Assembly: GCA_900542985.1 (NCBI GenBank)
Contig: UQPQ01000001.1
Location: 50,640-114,639, forward strand
Origin: an uncultured Bacteroides sp.
Lineage (GTDB): Bacteria; Bacteroidota; Bacteroidia; Bacteroidales; Bacteroidaceae
Length of the DNA stretch: 64,000 nucleotides
Reading direction: 5' to 3'
Below the pieces are notes generated by a model. The model did no database searches and was not told the DNA's origin. It saw only the letters and a program-made list of their open reading frames with translations. The first letter of the stretch is position 1, and each line of letters opens with the position of its first letter. Position numbers and translations under genes: made by a program. Below, piece after piece: positions 32,851 to 42,143 of this stretch.

Positions 32851-33300
32851 TTATCCTAACAGTTCTTTTACTTTGGCAGAGATGGCGCGTCCTTCTGCAA
32901 GGCCAGCCAGTTCTTTGCTGGCAACACCCATTACCTTACCCATATCTTTGCCACTTGTAGCACCTGTACGGGCAATGATTTCTTTCAGCTTAGCTTCCAG
33001 CTCTTCTGCCGACAATTGTTTGGGCAAGTAAGCTTCGATAACGTGTACCTGAGCCATTTCTGCTTCAGCCAGGTCGGCACGTCCCTGTCCTTCGTATACA
33101 GCGGCTGAGTCTTTACCCTGCTTTACCAGTTTCTGCATGATTTTCAGTGCAGCATCGTCTGTCAGTGTATCGTTGGCTCCCGGAGCTGTCTTGGCTTCGA
33201 GGAAGAATTTCTTTACATTGCGCAAGGTTTCCAGTTTTACCTTGTCTTTGGCTTTCATAGCCTCTTTGATATCATTGCTGATTTGATCGAATAAATCCAT
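32851..33300 (-). CDS. GatB/YqeY domain protein
   Basis: A 149-residue helical protein of the YqeY family (MDLFDQISNDIKEAMKAKDKVKLETLRNV, IEAYLPKQLSAEELEAKLKEII, MGKVMGVASKELAGLAEGRAIS). The fold resembles the tRNA-binding tail of GatB, the amidotransferase subunit that corrects mischarged tRNAs, but stand-alone YqeY proteins have no proven role. Length is normal. It lies 24 bp after ftsZ at the distal end of the dcw cluster and is probably cotranscribed with it. Confidence 0.9.
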   Translation of the reverse strand: MDLFDQISNDIKEAMKAKDKVKLETLRNVKKFFLEAKTAPGANDTLTDDAALKIMQKLVKQGKDSAAVYEGQGRADLAEAEMAQVHVIEAYLPKQLSAEELEAKLKEIIARTGATSGKDMGKVMGVASKELAGLAEGRAISAKVKELLG

Positions 33301-33324
33301 AGTCGTATTTTTTATTGATATAGT

Positions 33325-34632
33325 TTAAAATGTAATAATGCCTGAGTTTGTATCAGTCGTTTCCGGTTGGTTGCTGACAGGAGCATCAATGGTTGACTTC
33401 GATTTGATACTTTCCAAAATCAGTTTGGTACGCTGATAAGTAGGACTCGCTTCTACCATGCTGATGATGTCGTCGTTGTCTAAATCTTCCTGTGAGAAAG
33501 TATAGATATTGAAGCGGCGTTTGTCTTTGTTGCTCTTGATGATGCTTTCGCCGTAGTATTCGTCACGGCGTTCGTCGCGGCGCTGTTCTTCTTCTTCCAG
33601 TTTTTCCAGGCGTTGCTGTTCTTCTGCCGAACGTTTGTTGAGCAGATTGTCCATACCCGGAATATTCTTGATACCGAATCCGGTAGCCAGAATGGTAAAC
33701 TTTACTTTGTTCTCCAGTGCATCATCGATATAAAGACCCCATTTGGTTTCCACATCTTTTCCAAAACGGCTCATGAAATCGTGAACTTCGTTCATTTCTT
33801 CCATCATCAGGTCGTTCTGGCTGCTGTATGAAATATTGAACAGAATCTTTTTGGAGTTGAATATATCATTGTTGTTCAGCAACGGAGAGTGCAGGGCATC
33901 GTTGATGGCCTGTGTTACACGGCCTTCCCCTTCGCCGAATCCGGTACTCATGATAGCTACACCTCCGTCTTTCAAAACGGTTTTCACGTCGTTGAAGTCG
34001 AGGTTGATTTTACCACGTATCGTAATGATTTCGGCTATGCTTTTTGCTGCAATAGAAAGTGTGTCGTCTGCTTTACCGAAAGCATTCAATACACTGATAT
34101 CGGAATACACATCGCGCAGACGCTCGTTGTTGATAACAAGCAGTGCATCTACGTGCTTGCTCATTTCTTCTACGCCATCGAGTGCCTGGTCGATTTTCTT
34201 ATTTCCCTCGAATACAAATGGAATCGTCACAATCCCTACAGTCAGGATGCCCATATCCTTGGCAGTCTTGGCAATGATAGGAGCTGCACCAGTACCGGTT
34301 CCTCCACCCATACCGGCTGTGATGAATGCCATTTTACAGCCGTCATTCAACATGTTTTTTACATCTTCCAAACTCTCTTCTGCGGCTGCACGTGCGCGTT
34401 CGGGACGGTTTCCGGCTCCCAGTCCTTCGCTTCCCAACTGGAGTTTGATAGGTACAGGCGATTCGTCGAGTGCCTGATTATCTGTATTGCAAACCACGAA
34501 TGTTACATCGTGGATTCCTTCTCTATACATATGGTTGACTGCGTTGCCACCGCCACCACCTACACCGATGACCTTGATGATGCTCGGTGTTCCACCTTGA
34601 AAATCGAATGGCATAATTGTTTCGTCAGACAT
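33325..34632 (-). CDS. ftsZ: Cell division GTPase FtsZ
   Basis: A 435-residue tubulin homologue that forms the Z ring. The nucleotide-binding motifs are VIGVGGGGGNAVNHM near 21-35 and the tubulin signature GGGTGTGAAP at 109-118. The T7 loop NLDFNDVKTVL and the GTPase core end near residue 320. A charged linker (EEQQRLEKLEEEEQRRDERRDEYYG) and a poorly conserved C-terminal tail follow, as usual in Bacteroidetes. Upstream is ftsA, 30 bp away. Confidence 0.98.
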   Translation of the reverse strand: MSDETIMPFDFQGGTPSIIKVIGVGGGGGNAVNHMYREGIHDVTFVVCNTDNQALDESPVPIKLQLGSEGLGAGNRPERARAAAEESLEDVKNMLNDGCKMAFITAGMGGGTGTGAAPIIAKTAKDMGILTVGIVTIPFVFEGNKKIDQALDGVEEMSKHVDALLVINNERLRDVYSDISVLNAFGKADDTLSIAAKSIAEIITIRGKINLDFNDVKTVLKDGGVAIMSTGFGEGEGRVTQAINDALHSPLLNNNDIFNSKKILFNISYSSQNDLMMEEMNEVHDFMSRFGKDVETKWGLYIDDALENKVKFTILATGFGIKNIPGMDNLLNKRSAEEQQRLEKLEEEEQRRDERRDEYYGESIIKSNKDKRRFNIYTFSQEDLDNDDIISMVEASPTYQRTKLILESIKSKSTIDAPVSNQPETTDTNSGIITF

Positions 34633-34662
34633 AGCTTCTTTTTCTTATATGTGGTGAATATT

Positions 34663-36186
34663 CTAATCTTTCATGATATCATCGGCCCCTTCCTTAATCT
34701 TTTTCATAAAGATACGGAACGGATTGTTATCATCTTTCTCTCGTTTGATTTCGGCTATCAGTTCGCCAATTTCATCGGCACGTTCATGCAGACCAATCGC
34801 TTTGGCCTCTTCAGCCTTGGCAAGAGCTGATTTATAGTTTTTCTTGCCCAATAACCGTTTGGCTTCTTTGATAAGATTGTCACAGTTTTCCAGTTTTTCA
34901 CGCTTTCTCTGCTCTTCTGCCTCTTTTTCTCTGCGGATACGTTCCTCTTCTTCGGCTTTCTTTCTGGCCTCTTCTGCTTTACGTTTCTGCTCTTCGATGT
35001 CCTCGAAAATTGTACGCTGGTAGCCATGCGGGTCTATCTTGCAACAGTTTTCCTTGCCGGCATAAAGCAGTCCTAAAAGTGTATTATGAGTACCGTCTTT
35101 AGGTATTTCAACAGTTCCGGTCAAGCTGACTTCGCCAATTGGGACGATTCGGATTTTCTCGATATGAGTCAGACGGGCAAAGGCTTTGTCGAAATTGGGA
35201 AGATTGGAGGCTCCTCCTGTTACAATGACGCCTGCAAGCAACTTGTCGCTGTAGCCTGAAAGAAGGATCTGATTCCAGACGTTTGTCAGGATTTCTTTCA
35301 CACGTGCTTCTACAATATCCTCCAACTTGCGTGCCTTGATAGAATATTTCCCGTCAATAATGAATTCTTTGTTGGGGTCTGCTTCGTATTCTGCAGTATC
35401 GGTATAAGCACTGGCATATTGTAACTTCAAATGTTCTGCATCTTCTTCTTCAATCTGCAGGCTGCAAATATCCTTTGTGATGGCATTACTGCCCAAAGGA
35501 ATGACAGCCAAATGACGGAGAATATTGCTTTTATACACTGCTACAGTGGTAGTATCCGCTCCGAAATCAATCAGAGCACATCCTGACCGCTTTTCACTGC
35601 TGCTTAAAACGATATCGGCAGTGACTGAAGGAGATAGTAAGTATTCGGCAACTTCGTATCCTGCTTGTCTTACACATTGCTCGATGCTGCTTTTTAAAGT
35701 ATTGCGGGCAATGATATTGAGATAACGTCCTTCGATATGATCGGAAGGAATACCTACAGGTTCGGTTGTCAAGTTGTTGCCAACTTTATATTCTTGTGGT
35801 TCTACGGCAAGTATTTCTTTGTCCGGCAAAGCAATTTCACGGTTGCTTTTCATCATAGAATCAATCAAAGCCTGTGATATTTTGGTATCTTCATCCAGTT
35901 GTTTGACTTCTGTATGATGAATGCTGCGTACAGACTGTCCTCCCATACCCACATACACTTTCTTGATGGATGCCTGTAAAGTGCTTTCCAATTGCTTGAT
36001 GACTGAGCTCAGTCGCTGGGTGGTTTTGTCTAAGTTATAAATCACTCCTTTCTTTATGCAGTCGGCAGAATACTCATTGGCATAGGCAAGAATCTGTATG
36101 CTTCCGTCTGCGTTTTTTTTCCCGGCAACGCCTGTGATTTTGGTTGATCCCAGCTCGATTGCTACTATAAAATCTGTTACTGCCAT
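34663..36186 (-). CDS. ftsA: Cell division protein FtsA
   Basis: A 507-residue actin-like protein that tethers FtsZ to the membrane. The actin-fold motifs are visible: IVAIELGSTKITGVAG near the start, the 1C domain, CALIDFGADTTTVAVY (phosphate 2) and VIVTGGASNLPNFDKA (adenosine loop). It is about 90 residues longer than E. coli FtsA. The extra C-terminal part (from about 405) is a highly charged K/E/R coiled coil followed by a short TPR-like stretch, ending with a likely amphipathic helix (FRIFMKKIKEGADDIMKD). The start is 4 bp from the ftsQ stop. Confidence 0.96.
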   Translation of the reverse strand: MAVTDFIVAIELGSTKITGVAGKKNADGSIQILAYANEYSADCIKKGVIYNLDKTTQRLSSVIKQLESTLQASIKKVYVGMGGQSVRSIHHTEVKQLDEDTKISQALIDSMMKSNREIALPDKEILAVEPQEYKVGNNLTTEPVGIPSDHIEGRYLNIIARNTLKSSIEQCVRQAGYEVAEYLLSPSVTADIVLSSSEKRSGCALIDFGADTTTVAVYKSNILRHLAVIPLGSNAITKDICSLQIEEEDAEHLKLQYASAYTDTAEYEADPNKEFIIDGKYSIKARKLEDIVEARVKEILTNVWNQILLSGYSDKLLAGVIVTGGASNLPNFDKAFARLTHIEKIRIVPIGEVSLTGTVEIPKDGTHNTLLGLLYAGKENCCKIDPHGYQRTIFEDIEEQKRKAEEARKKAEEEERIRREKEAEEQRKREKLENCDNLIKEAKRLLGKKNYKSALAKAEEAKAIGLHERADEIGELIAEIKREKDDNNPFRIFMKKIKEGADDIMKD

Positions 36187-36189
36187 ATC

Positions 36190-36927
36190 TTAATTCTCCT
36201 TTTTTGTACAAATAATTTGGTTGCTGAACTCTATACTGATACGTTCGTATTTATTCCAGCCTACCTGATTTAAAGCCTCCTTATAGAAGGTCTGCAATTT
36301 ACTGAATTTTTCGTTATAATCGCCGCCTTTTCCTAAAAAGAGTATGTGCTTTCCTACTCGAGGTACTAATTCCAGTTCCAGTTTAGGAGTCACATTTATT
36401 TGTTCTATCTGTGCTTTCCAGAATTCATTACTCTGTAGGAACTTTGCCAATGGATAAAGTTCTTCTTTTGCAAACTTCCGGTCTATGAATCCTGTTGCTA
36501 CCGCCACATGTACGGGTTGACCAAGAGTAGTCATAATCTCTCCCTTGCTGTCAAGATAATAATTATCTCCATTATTGCTGAGGATACGGATGATAGGAAC
36601 ACGTTGATAGAGTTCGATGGCAACTTTTCCTCCACTGGTCAGATAACATTCTGCTTTTTCGATAAACGGATGTTTGGTGAGCGTTTCTTCTATATGTCGC
36701 ACATTGATACTGCCCAATTCTTTACCCTCGGGGAAGAGTTTGTTACGTTTCAAAATGCTTTTGATTTCATCTGAAGTGATAAAACCATAGTCGATGCTGT
36801 CTTTTATGCTCAATTCCATACCCCTGCAAGCCCGTTGATTGGGTTCGCTGTTCAGTACGGTAGCAGACAACACGAGGTAAGCTGCTATCAGTAAAAGTAT
36901 GCAGAGTATGAAAATTCGTTTTATCAT
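36190..36927 (-). CDS. ftsQ: Cell division protein FtsQ
   Basis: A 245-residue bitopic protein with one N-terminal transmembrane helix (IFILCILLLIAAYLVLSATVL). A POTRA-like region follows (GFITSDEIKSILKRNKLFPEGKELGSINVRHIEETLTKHPFIEKAECYL), then the beta domain. FtsQ recruits FtsL/FtsB and late divisome proteins in the periplasm. It overlaps murC by 4 bp. Sequence divergence is normal for Bacteroidetes FtsQ, so assignment rests on architecture and position between murC and ftsA. Confidence 0.92.
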   Translation of the reverse strand: MIKRIFILCILLLIAAYLVLSATVLNSEPNQRACRGMELSIKDSIDYGFITSDEIKSILKRNKLFPEGKELGSINVRHIEETLTKHPFIEKAECYLTSGGKVAIELYQRVPIIRILSNNGDNYYLDSKGEIMTTLGQPVHVAVATGFIDRKFAKEELYPLAKFLQSNEFWKAQIEQINVTPKLELELVPRVGKHILFLGKGGDYNEKFSKLQTFYKEALNQVGWNKYERISIEFSNQIICTKKEN

Positions 36928-38300
36928 CGGTCTTTTAATATATCGTAAATTTGAGGTACGTAATTATCTATGTCGCCAGCTCCCAATGTAATAAGCACAT
37001 CGATGGGCTTGTTCTTCAACAATTCTATTAACTCTTCTTTTTTGCAGATGCATTTTTGCATATCGGGGCGAAGACTGTTGTAAATAAGCTCGCTGGTTAC
37101 TCCTGGAATAGGTGCTTCGCGTGCAGGATAGATATCAAGCAGAATGACTTCGTCTAGAAGAGACAGACTGTCTGCAAATTCCTGATAAAAATCACGGGTG
37201 CGTGTATACAAATGAGGCTGAAATACTGCAGTGATTTTTCTATTCGGATACAATGTGCGGATAGAAGTTACGCTTTGTTTGATTTCTGCCGGATGATGTG
37301 CATAGTCGCTTAGTAAAACAACTCGTTCGTTTTTCAACTTAAAGTCGAAACGACGATCTACTCCTCCGAAACTTGCCATGGCATTGCGTATTTCTTCTGC
37401 TGTTGCTCCGCCAATCTGTGCCAAAGCCATTGCAGCAATACCGTTTTCAATGTTTACATAAACAGGTACTCCCAACTGTATATTTGTGATGTTTCCAAGT
37501 GGTGAAATATAGTCAAAATAGATTTCTCCATTTTCTATTCTTATGTTCTCTGCATGGAAGTCGCCTTCTGTAGTAGAGTAGGTATATATTGTAACTCCCT
37601 GTTGCACGTCTGGTACAAGCTCCAATCCTTTTTTCAATATCAGATAACCATCCGGGCGTATCAGAGATGTGTATTTACGGAAACTTTCCAGGTAGGCTTC
37701 GTGAGTACCGTAAATGTCCAAATGATCGGAGTCTGTAGCGGTGATAACAGTAGCATACGGTGTCAGCCAATGGAATGAACGGTCGAATTCGTCGGCTTCG
37801 ATAACCACAAACTCACTTTTTTCGGACAACAGCAGGTTGGTTCCATAGTTCTTGGAAATACCTCCTAAAAATGCGTTGCAGCCAATGTGCGACTGATGAA
37901 GCAAGTGGGCCGCCATCGTCGAGGTGGTTGTCTTTCCATGTGTACCAGCTACACACAGGCCTTTTTCGGTTTGTGTAAGCATACCCAATACCTGCGCACG
38001 TTTCTGTATTTCGAAGCCATGTTCCTTGAAATACACCAACTCCTGATGTGTGGCTGGTATGGCAGGGGTATAAATTACCAGTGTGGTGTCTGGGTTTAGG
38101 AAATCACTTGCAATAAGGGCTGTATTTTCTTCGTAATGAATGTCAGCCCCTTCTTTTATCAATTTTTCTGTCAGTTCACTTGGAGTACGGTCATAACCTC
38201 CTACTTTCTTGCCTTTCGACAGAAAGTAACGGACTAAGGCACTCATTCCTATTCCTCCGGCTCCTATAAAATAGACTGCAGATAGTGTATTAATGTTCAT
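36924..38300 (-). CDS. murC: UDP-N-acetylmuramate--L-alanine ligase
   Basis: A 458-residue Mur ligase that adds L-Ala to UDP-MurNAc in the cytoplasm. The N-terminal Rossmann motif is FIGAGGIGMSALVRYF, the ATP-binding P-loop is GTHGKTTT at 119-126, EADEFDRSF holds a metal/ATP residue, and DYAHHPAEIK and FQPHLYTRT are MurC signatures. Length is normal. It overlaps murG by 11 bp and ftsQ by 4 bp. Confidence 0.97.
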   Translation of the reverse strand: MNINTLSAVYFIGAGGIGMSALVRYFLSKGKKVGGYDRTPSELTEKLIKEGADIHYEENTALIASDFLNPDTTLVIYTPAIPATHQELVYFKEHGFEIQKRAQVLGMLTQTEKGLCVAGTHGKTTTSTMAAHLLHQSHIGCNAFLGGISKNYGTNLLLSEKSEFVVIEADEFDRSFHWLTPYATVITATDSDHLDIYGTHEAYLESFRKYTSLIRPDGYLILKKGLELVPDVQQGVTIYTYSTTEGDFHAENIRIENGEIYFDYISPLGNITNIQLGVPVYVNIENGIAAMALAQIGGATAEEIRNAMASFGGVDRRFDFKLKNERVVLLSDYAHHPAEIKQSVTSIRTLYPNRKITAVFQPHLYTRTRDFYQEFADSLSLLDEVILLDIYPAREAPIPGVTSELIYNSLRPDMQKCICKKEELIELLKNKPIDVLITLGAGDIDNYVPQIYDILKDR

Positions 38301-39417
38301 GTTTCTGTTGATATTGTTCTGCTAACTTACAAACCTCTTGTGCAATGACATTGGCAGAGTCTTTGAAAGCTAATGCAGCAATGTGGTTACTTAACTTCTT
38401 CAATACTTCCGGTTGCTGTACTGTTTTTATAGCCAAATCCAGCAATTCGTTTTCGGCTTCTGCATCTTTAACGTAGAGAGCTGCCTCTTTGTTGACCAGA
38501 GCAAGAGCGTTTTTGGTTTGATGGTCTTCGGCTACATTAGGTGAAGGTACCAGAATGACCGGCTTCTGCAACAGACAGAATTCGGAGATGGAACCGGCAC
38601 CTGCACGACTGATGACTAAATCGGCTGCACTATAGGCTGTAGCCATATCTGAGATAAAGTCTGTAGTATAGAGCATCGGTAGTTCTCCTGCTTGTTTGAC
38701 TGTCTTTCTAGCTTCGTCGATGTAGAATTTACCAGTCTGCCAGATGAATTGTACGTCGGAATGTTTGATCTTATCCAATCCTTTCATCACACAGTTGTTG
38801 ATAGTGCGTGCTCCCAGGCTTCCACCTACAATCAGTATTGTTTTTTTCTGAGGATCCAGACCGAATGAACGGATGGCTTCTTCCTTATTGATGGACTTCA
38901 GTAATCCTTGACGGACAGGGTTTCCTGTTAATATGATTTTTTCTTTGTCGAAAAAGCGTTCCATGCCTTCGTATGCCACACATATTTTATCGGCTTTTTT
39001 AGCCAGTAATTTATTAGTGACACCAGCATACGAGTTCTGTTCTTGGATGAGAGTTGGAATACCCATCATTCCTGCCATCTTTAATGTGGGACCACTGGCA
39101 TATCCTCCCACACCTACTGCAGCATGCGGTTGGAAGTCTTTAATGATTTTACGTGCTTTCAACTGACTGCGTATAATCTTAATCAATACGCTGAAATTTT
39201 TCAGAAGGTTCTTTCGGTTGAATCCGGCAATAGGAAGACCGATAATTTTATAACCTGCAGCGGGGACACGTTGCATCTCCATACGTCCTTCTGCTCCGAC
39301 GAAAAGAATTTCTGCGTCAGGATGTTGTTCTTTTATGGCGTTAGCGATAGATACAGCCGGAAAGATATGTCCTCCCGTTCCACCTCCGCTGATAATGATT
39401 CTTAATTGTTTTTTCAT
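38290..39417 (-). CDS. murG: Lipid II synthase MurG (UDP-GlcNAc transferase)
   Basis: A 375-residue GT28 glycosyltransferase that converts lipid I to lipid II on the inner face of the membrane. The glycine-rich loop GGGTGGHIFPA begins at residue 10, GVGGYASGP follows, and the UDP-GlcNAc site has GGSLGARTIN, VISRAGAGSISEF and NVAEDHQTKNA. It overlaps murC; the 63-bp gap to ftsW upstream is one of the longer gaps in the cluster. Confidence 0.97.
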   Translation of the reverse strand: MKKQLRIIISGGGTGGHIFPAVSIANAIKEQHPDAEILFVGAEGRMEMQRVPAAGYKIIGLPIAGFNRKNLLKNFSVLIKIIRSQLKARKIIKDFQPHAAVGVGGYASGPTLKMAGMMGIPTLIQEQNSYAGVTNKLLAKKADKICVAYEGMERFFDKEKIILTGNPVRQGLLKSINKEEAIRSFGLDPQKKTILIVGGSLGARTINNCVMKGLDKIKHSDVQFIWQTGKFYIDEARKTVKQAGELPMLYTTDFISDMATAYSAADLVISRAGAGSISEFCLLQKPVILVPSPNVAEDHQTKNALALVNKEAALYVKDAEAENELLDLAIKTVQQPEVLKKLSNHIAALAFKDSANVIAQEVCKLAEQYQQKHEH

Positions 39418-39480
39418 TGTCTTTATTTTATTGCAAAGTTATGAATAAACTCTTAAAATAATGATTGTTTACTTTTTTTA

Positions 39481-40788
39481 TCATTCGGACTTTAGTGTAT
39501 CCTGTTGTTTTTCTGTTGTCGAATCTTCGGTTGCGGAGGTTTGACTGTTTTGACCTAATTGTGCTGCATTTTGAAGTAGAGCAATAGCGGCTTCTTGAAT
39601 CTGTACTTGCTTACTATGCTCTTCTTCCTCTTGTTGCTGCTTTATTTCGTACACGCGCCGACTGATGCTTAATATGATTCCAATGTAGGCACAGTTTACC
39701 AGGGTAGATGTTCCTCCTTTACTGATTAGAGGTAAAGGCTGTCCGGTGACCGGAAGAATTCCTACAGCAACAAGCATATTGAACATGGCTTGAGAAACTA
39801 ATAGGATTCCGATTCCCATAACGAGAAAGGCGTAATAAGACTTGTCGCAATTTCGGGCAATTTTCCCTATACGCATTAACAGAAGAATATAGAGAAAGGC
39901 GACAAACGCTCCTCCTATCAGTCCTAATTCTTCGATGATAATGGCATAGATAAAGTCGGAGAAAGCTTGCGATAGGAAATCACGTTGTACACTGTTTCCT
40001 GGACCTTTTCCCAAAATGTTACTGGTTGCAATAGCAATATTGGCATGGGCGACCTGAGCATCATTATCGATATCAAATTTAGCAGGAGGAACATTGGTCT
40101 TATTATGGTCTTTCAGACGTTCTTTCCAAGTTACCATACGATGCAGTCCTACCTTATCCCACGCATTGTCCGGAACGTATTTGATGGTAGTGAAGGCAAT
40201 GAACATGGAAGCCAGTCCTATCCCCAAAAGTAAACCAAGTTGTTTCATCGGGACTCTGCCAATGAACATCATCAAAAATACACTTCCTGCCAGTAATACG
40301 GCTGTAGACAAGTTTTCCGAAACTATCAGTCCGCAGGTAATTCCTGTAATCCACAAGATATATTTCATAGCCTTGCGGCTGGCCTGTTCCTCCTCTTGAA
40401 GTTTAGACAAAATAAAGGCTACGGTAATGATGGTAGCCATCTTAGCAACTTCGGAAGGCTGGAACTGAATGAATCCTAAATCTATCCAGCGGCTTGCTCC
40501 GTTAATTGCCGACATCCCTAATACTATGAGTAGAAGAATCCATGAAATAGGGAGGAGTATAATTCCTGCTTTAAATATACGGCAAGGTATGTTGTGGGTA
40601 ACCCATACAACGAAAGCACCTACCATCAGCAGTATCAGATGATTGGTTATAGGTTTCCAGTGATCCCCGCTTTTATAGGTCAGGGTACTGGAGGCACTGA
40701 ATACTTCGATGATAGAGACAAGACAAAGTAACAGGAAAATAATCCAGATTACTTTGTCGCCTTTGAATAAATTTTTTAGCAAATCCAT
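39481..40788 (-). CDS. ftsW: SEDS peptidoglycan polymerase FtsW
   Basis: A 435-residue polytopic protein with about ten transmembrane segments and the SEDS signatures GASRWIDLGFIQFQPSEVAK, AFSDFIYAIIIEELGLIGG and GILPVTGQPLPLISKGGTS. It polymerises septal glycan with the cognate PBP (ftsI in this cluster). A roughly 60-residue cytoplasmic C-terminal tail rich in Gln/Glu/Ser/Thr is disordered-looking. It lies between murD and murG. Confidence 0.95.
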   Translation of the reverse strand: MDLLKNLFKGDKVIWIIFLLLCLVSIIEVFSASSTLTYKSGDHWKPITNHLILLMVGAFVVWVTHNIPCRIFKAGIILLPISWILLLIVLGMSAINGASRWIDLGFIQFQPSEVAKMATIITVAFILSKLQEEEQASRKAMKYILWITGITCGLIVSENLSTAVLLAGSVFLMMFIGRVPMKQLGLLLGIGLASMFIAFTTIKYVPDNAWDKVGLHRMVTWKERLKDHNKTNVPPAKFDIDNDAQVAHANIAIATSNILGKGPGNSVQRDFLSQAFSDFIYAIIIEELGLIGGAFVAFLYILLLMRIGKIARNCDKSYYAFLVMGIGILLVSQAMFNMLVAVGILPVTGQPLPLISKGGTSTLVNCAYIGIILSISRRVYEIKQQQEEEEHSKQVQIQEAAIALLQNAAQLGQNSQTSATEDSTTEKQQDTLKSE

Positions 40789-40801
40789 ATTGGATGTTTG
40801 T

Positions 40802-42136
40802 TTATAAATTTCTCACACATTCTTTAAATTGATCGCCTCGGTCTTCGTAGCTGCGGAAGAGGTCGAAGCTGGCACAGCAAGGACTCAGAAGAACAGTTTC
40901 TCCTTTTTTTGCCATCTGATAAGCTGCATCAACTGCATCTTTCATACTTTGTACATCAGCAATAGGCAATCCGAATCCGTCAAAGAAATCATGCAGTTTT
41001 TCATTATGCAGTCCAAGGAAAATCAGCCCCGAACATTTTTCTTTTACCAATCCGGCTATCTCGCTGTAGTCATTTCCCTTGTCTTTTCCACCCAAAATCA
41101 GCACTGTTTTTGTTTTCATGCTTTGTAAGGCATACCAGCAAGAATTGACGTTTGTAGCTTTGGAGTCGTTGATGTAATCTACTCCACGTACACGAGCTAC
41201 CTTTTCCAGACGATGTTCTACTCCTTTAAAATCTTTCAGTGCTTCGCGGATACACTCCTTGCGTATGCCGGCGATATTAGCCGAAATACCTGCAGCCATC
41301 GAGTTGAACAGGTTATGTGTTCCCGTCAGAGCCAATTCTTCTTCTTCCATGTTGAAAGCAATGGGCTCGGTAAAGTAAACCTTCTTCTGGTCTACGAAGG
41401 CAGCCAGTCCATCTTTCTTATGTTCTGCAAACGGATAATAATGTCCGTGAATGCCATATTTGTGTAATTCTCTTTGGATGATAGGATCGTCACTCCAATA
41501 AATAAAAGCATCCTCATCCGTCTGATTCTGGATGATCCGGAATTTAGCATCAACGTAATTCTGCATTTTATGCTCATATCGGTCCAGATGATCAGGAGTG
41601 ATATTCATCAGCACTGCAATGTTTGCGTGAAACTTATACATGTTGTCCAACTGGAAACTACTCAATTCGATTACATAATAATCGTAGTTGTATTCAGCTA
41701 CCTGATACGCCAGGCTTTGTCCGATGTTTCCAGCCAGTCCTACATTTAGTCCGGCTTTTTTGAAAATATGATAAATCAACGAAGTGGTCGTTGTCTTTCC
41801 ATTGCTTCCGGTGATACAAATCATCTTGGCATTGGTATAACGGCCTGCAAATTCTATTTCTGAGATGATAGGTGTTCCCTTTTCTCTCAGTTTAACAACC
41901 ATGGGAGCATCATTAGGGATACCCGGGCTTTTAATCACTTCATCTGCATTCAGTATCAACTCCTCTGTGTGTTTACCCTCTTCCCAGGGGATGTTTCTTT
42001 CATTCAGTATTTCCTTGTATTTGTCTTTGATGGAAGACATATCGGAAACAAAGGTGTCAAAACCTTTTTTCTTTGCCAGCACAGCTGCTCCCGCACCACT
42101 TTCGCCAGCTCCTAAAATGACAATTCTTTTTGCCAT
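40802..42136 (-). CDS. murD: UDP-N-acetylmuramoyl-L-alanine--D-glutamate ligase
   Basis: A 444-residue Mur ligase that adds D-Glu. It begins with the Rossmann motif VILGAGESGAGAAVLAKKKG, has the P-loop GSNGKTTTT at 110-118, and carries MNITPDHLDRY, HNLFNSMAAG, FKGVEHRLEKV and ILGGKDKGNDY, all MurD-type. Length is normal. It lies 7 bp after mraY and 13 bp before ftsW. Confidence 0.97.
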   Translation of the reverse strand: MAKRIVILGAGESGAGAAVLAKKKGFDTFVSDMSSIKDKYKEILNERNIPWEEGKHTEELILNADEVIKSPGIPNDAPMVVKLREKGTPIISEIEFAGRYTNAKMICITGSNGKTTTTSLIYHIFKKAGLNVGLAGNIGQSLAYQVAEYNYDYYVIELSSFQLDNMYKFHANIAVLMNITPDHLDRYEHKMQNYVDAKFRIIQNQTDEDAFIYWSDDPIIQRELHKYGIHGHYYPFAEHKKDGLAAFVDQKKVYFTEPIAFNMEEEELALTGTHNLFNSMAAGISANIAGIRKECIREALKDFKGVEHRLEKVARVRGVDYINDSKATNVNSCWYALQSMKTKTVLILGGKDKGNDYSEIAGLVKEKCSGLIFLGLHNEKLHDFFDGFGLPIADVQSMKDAVDAAYQMAKKGETVLLSPCCASFDLFRSYEDRGDQFKECVRNL

Positions 42137-42143
42137 GATCTTT

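Noticed and set aside
33889..34830. 313-codon frame antisense to ftsZ/ftsA
   Set aside because: The opposite strand carries clear FtsZ and FtsA motifs. The antisense frame is a codon-usage shadow.
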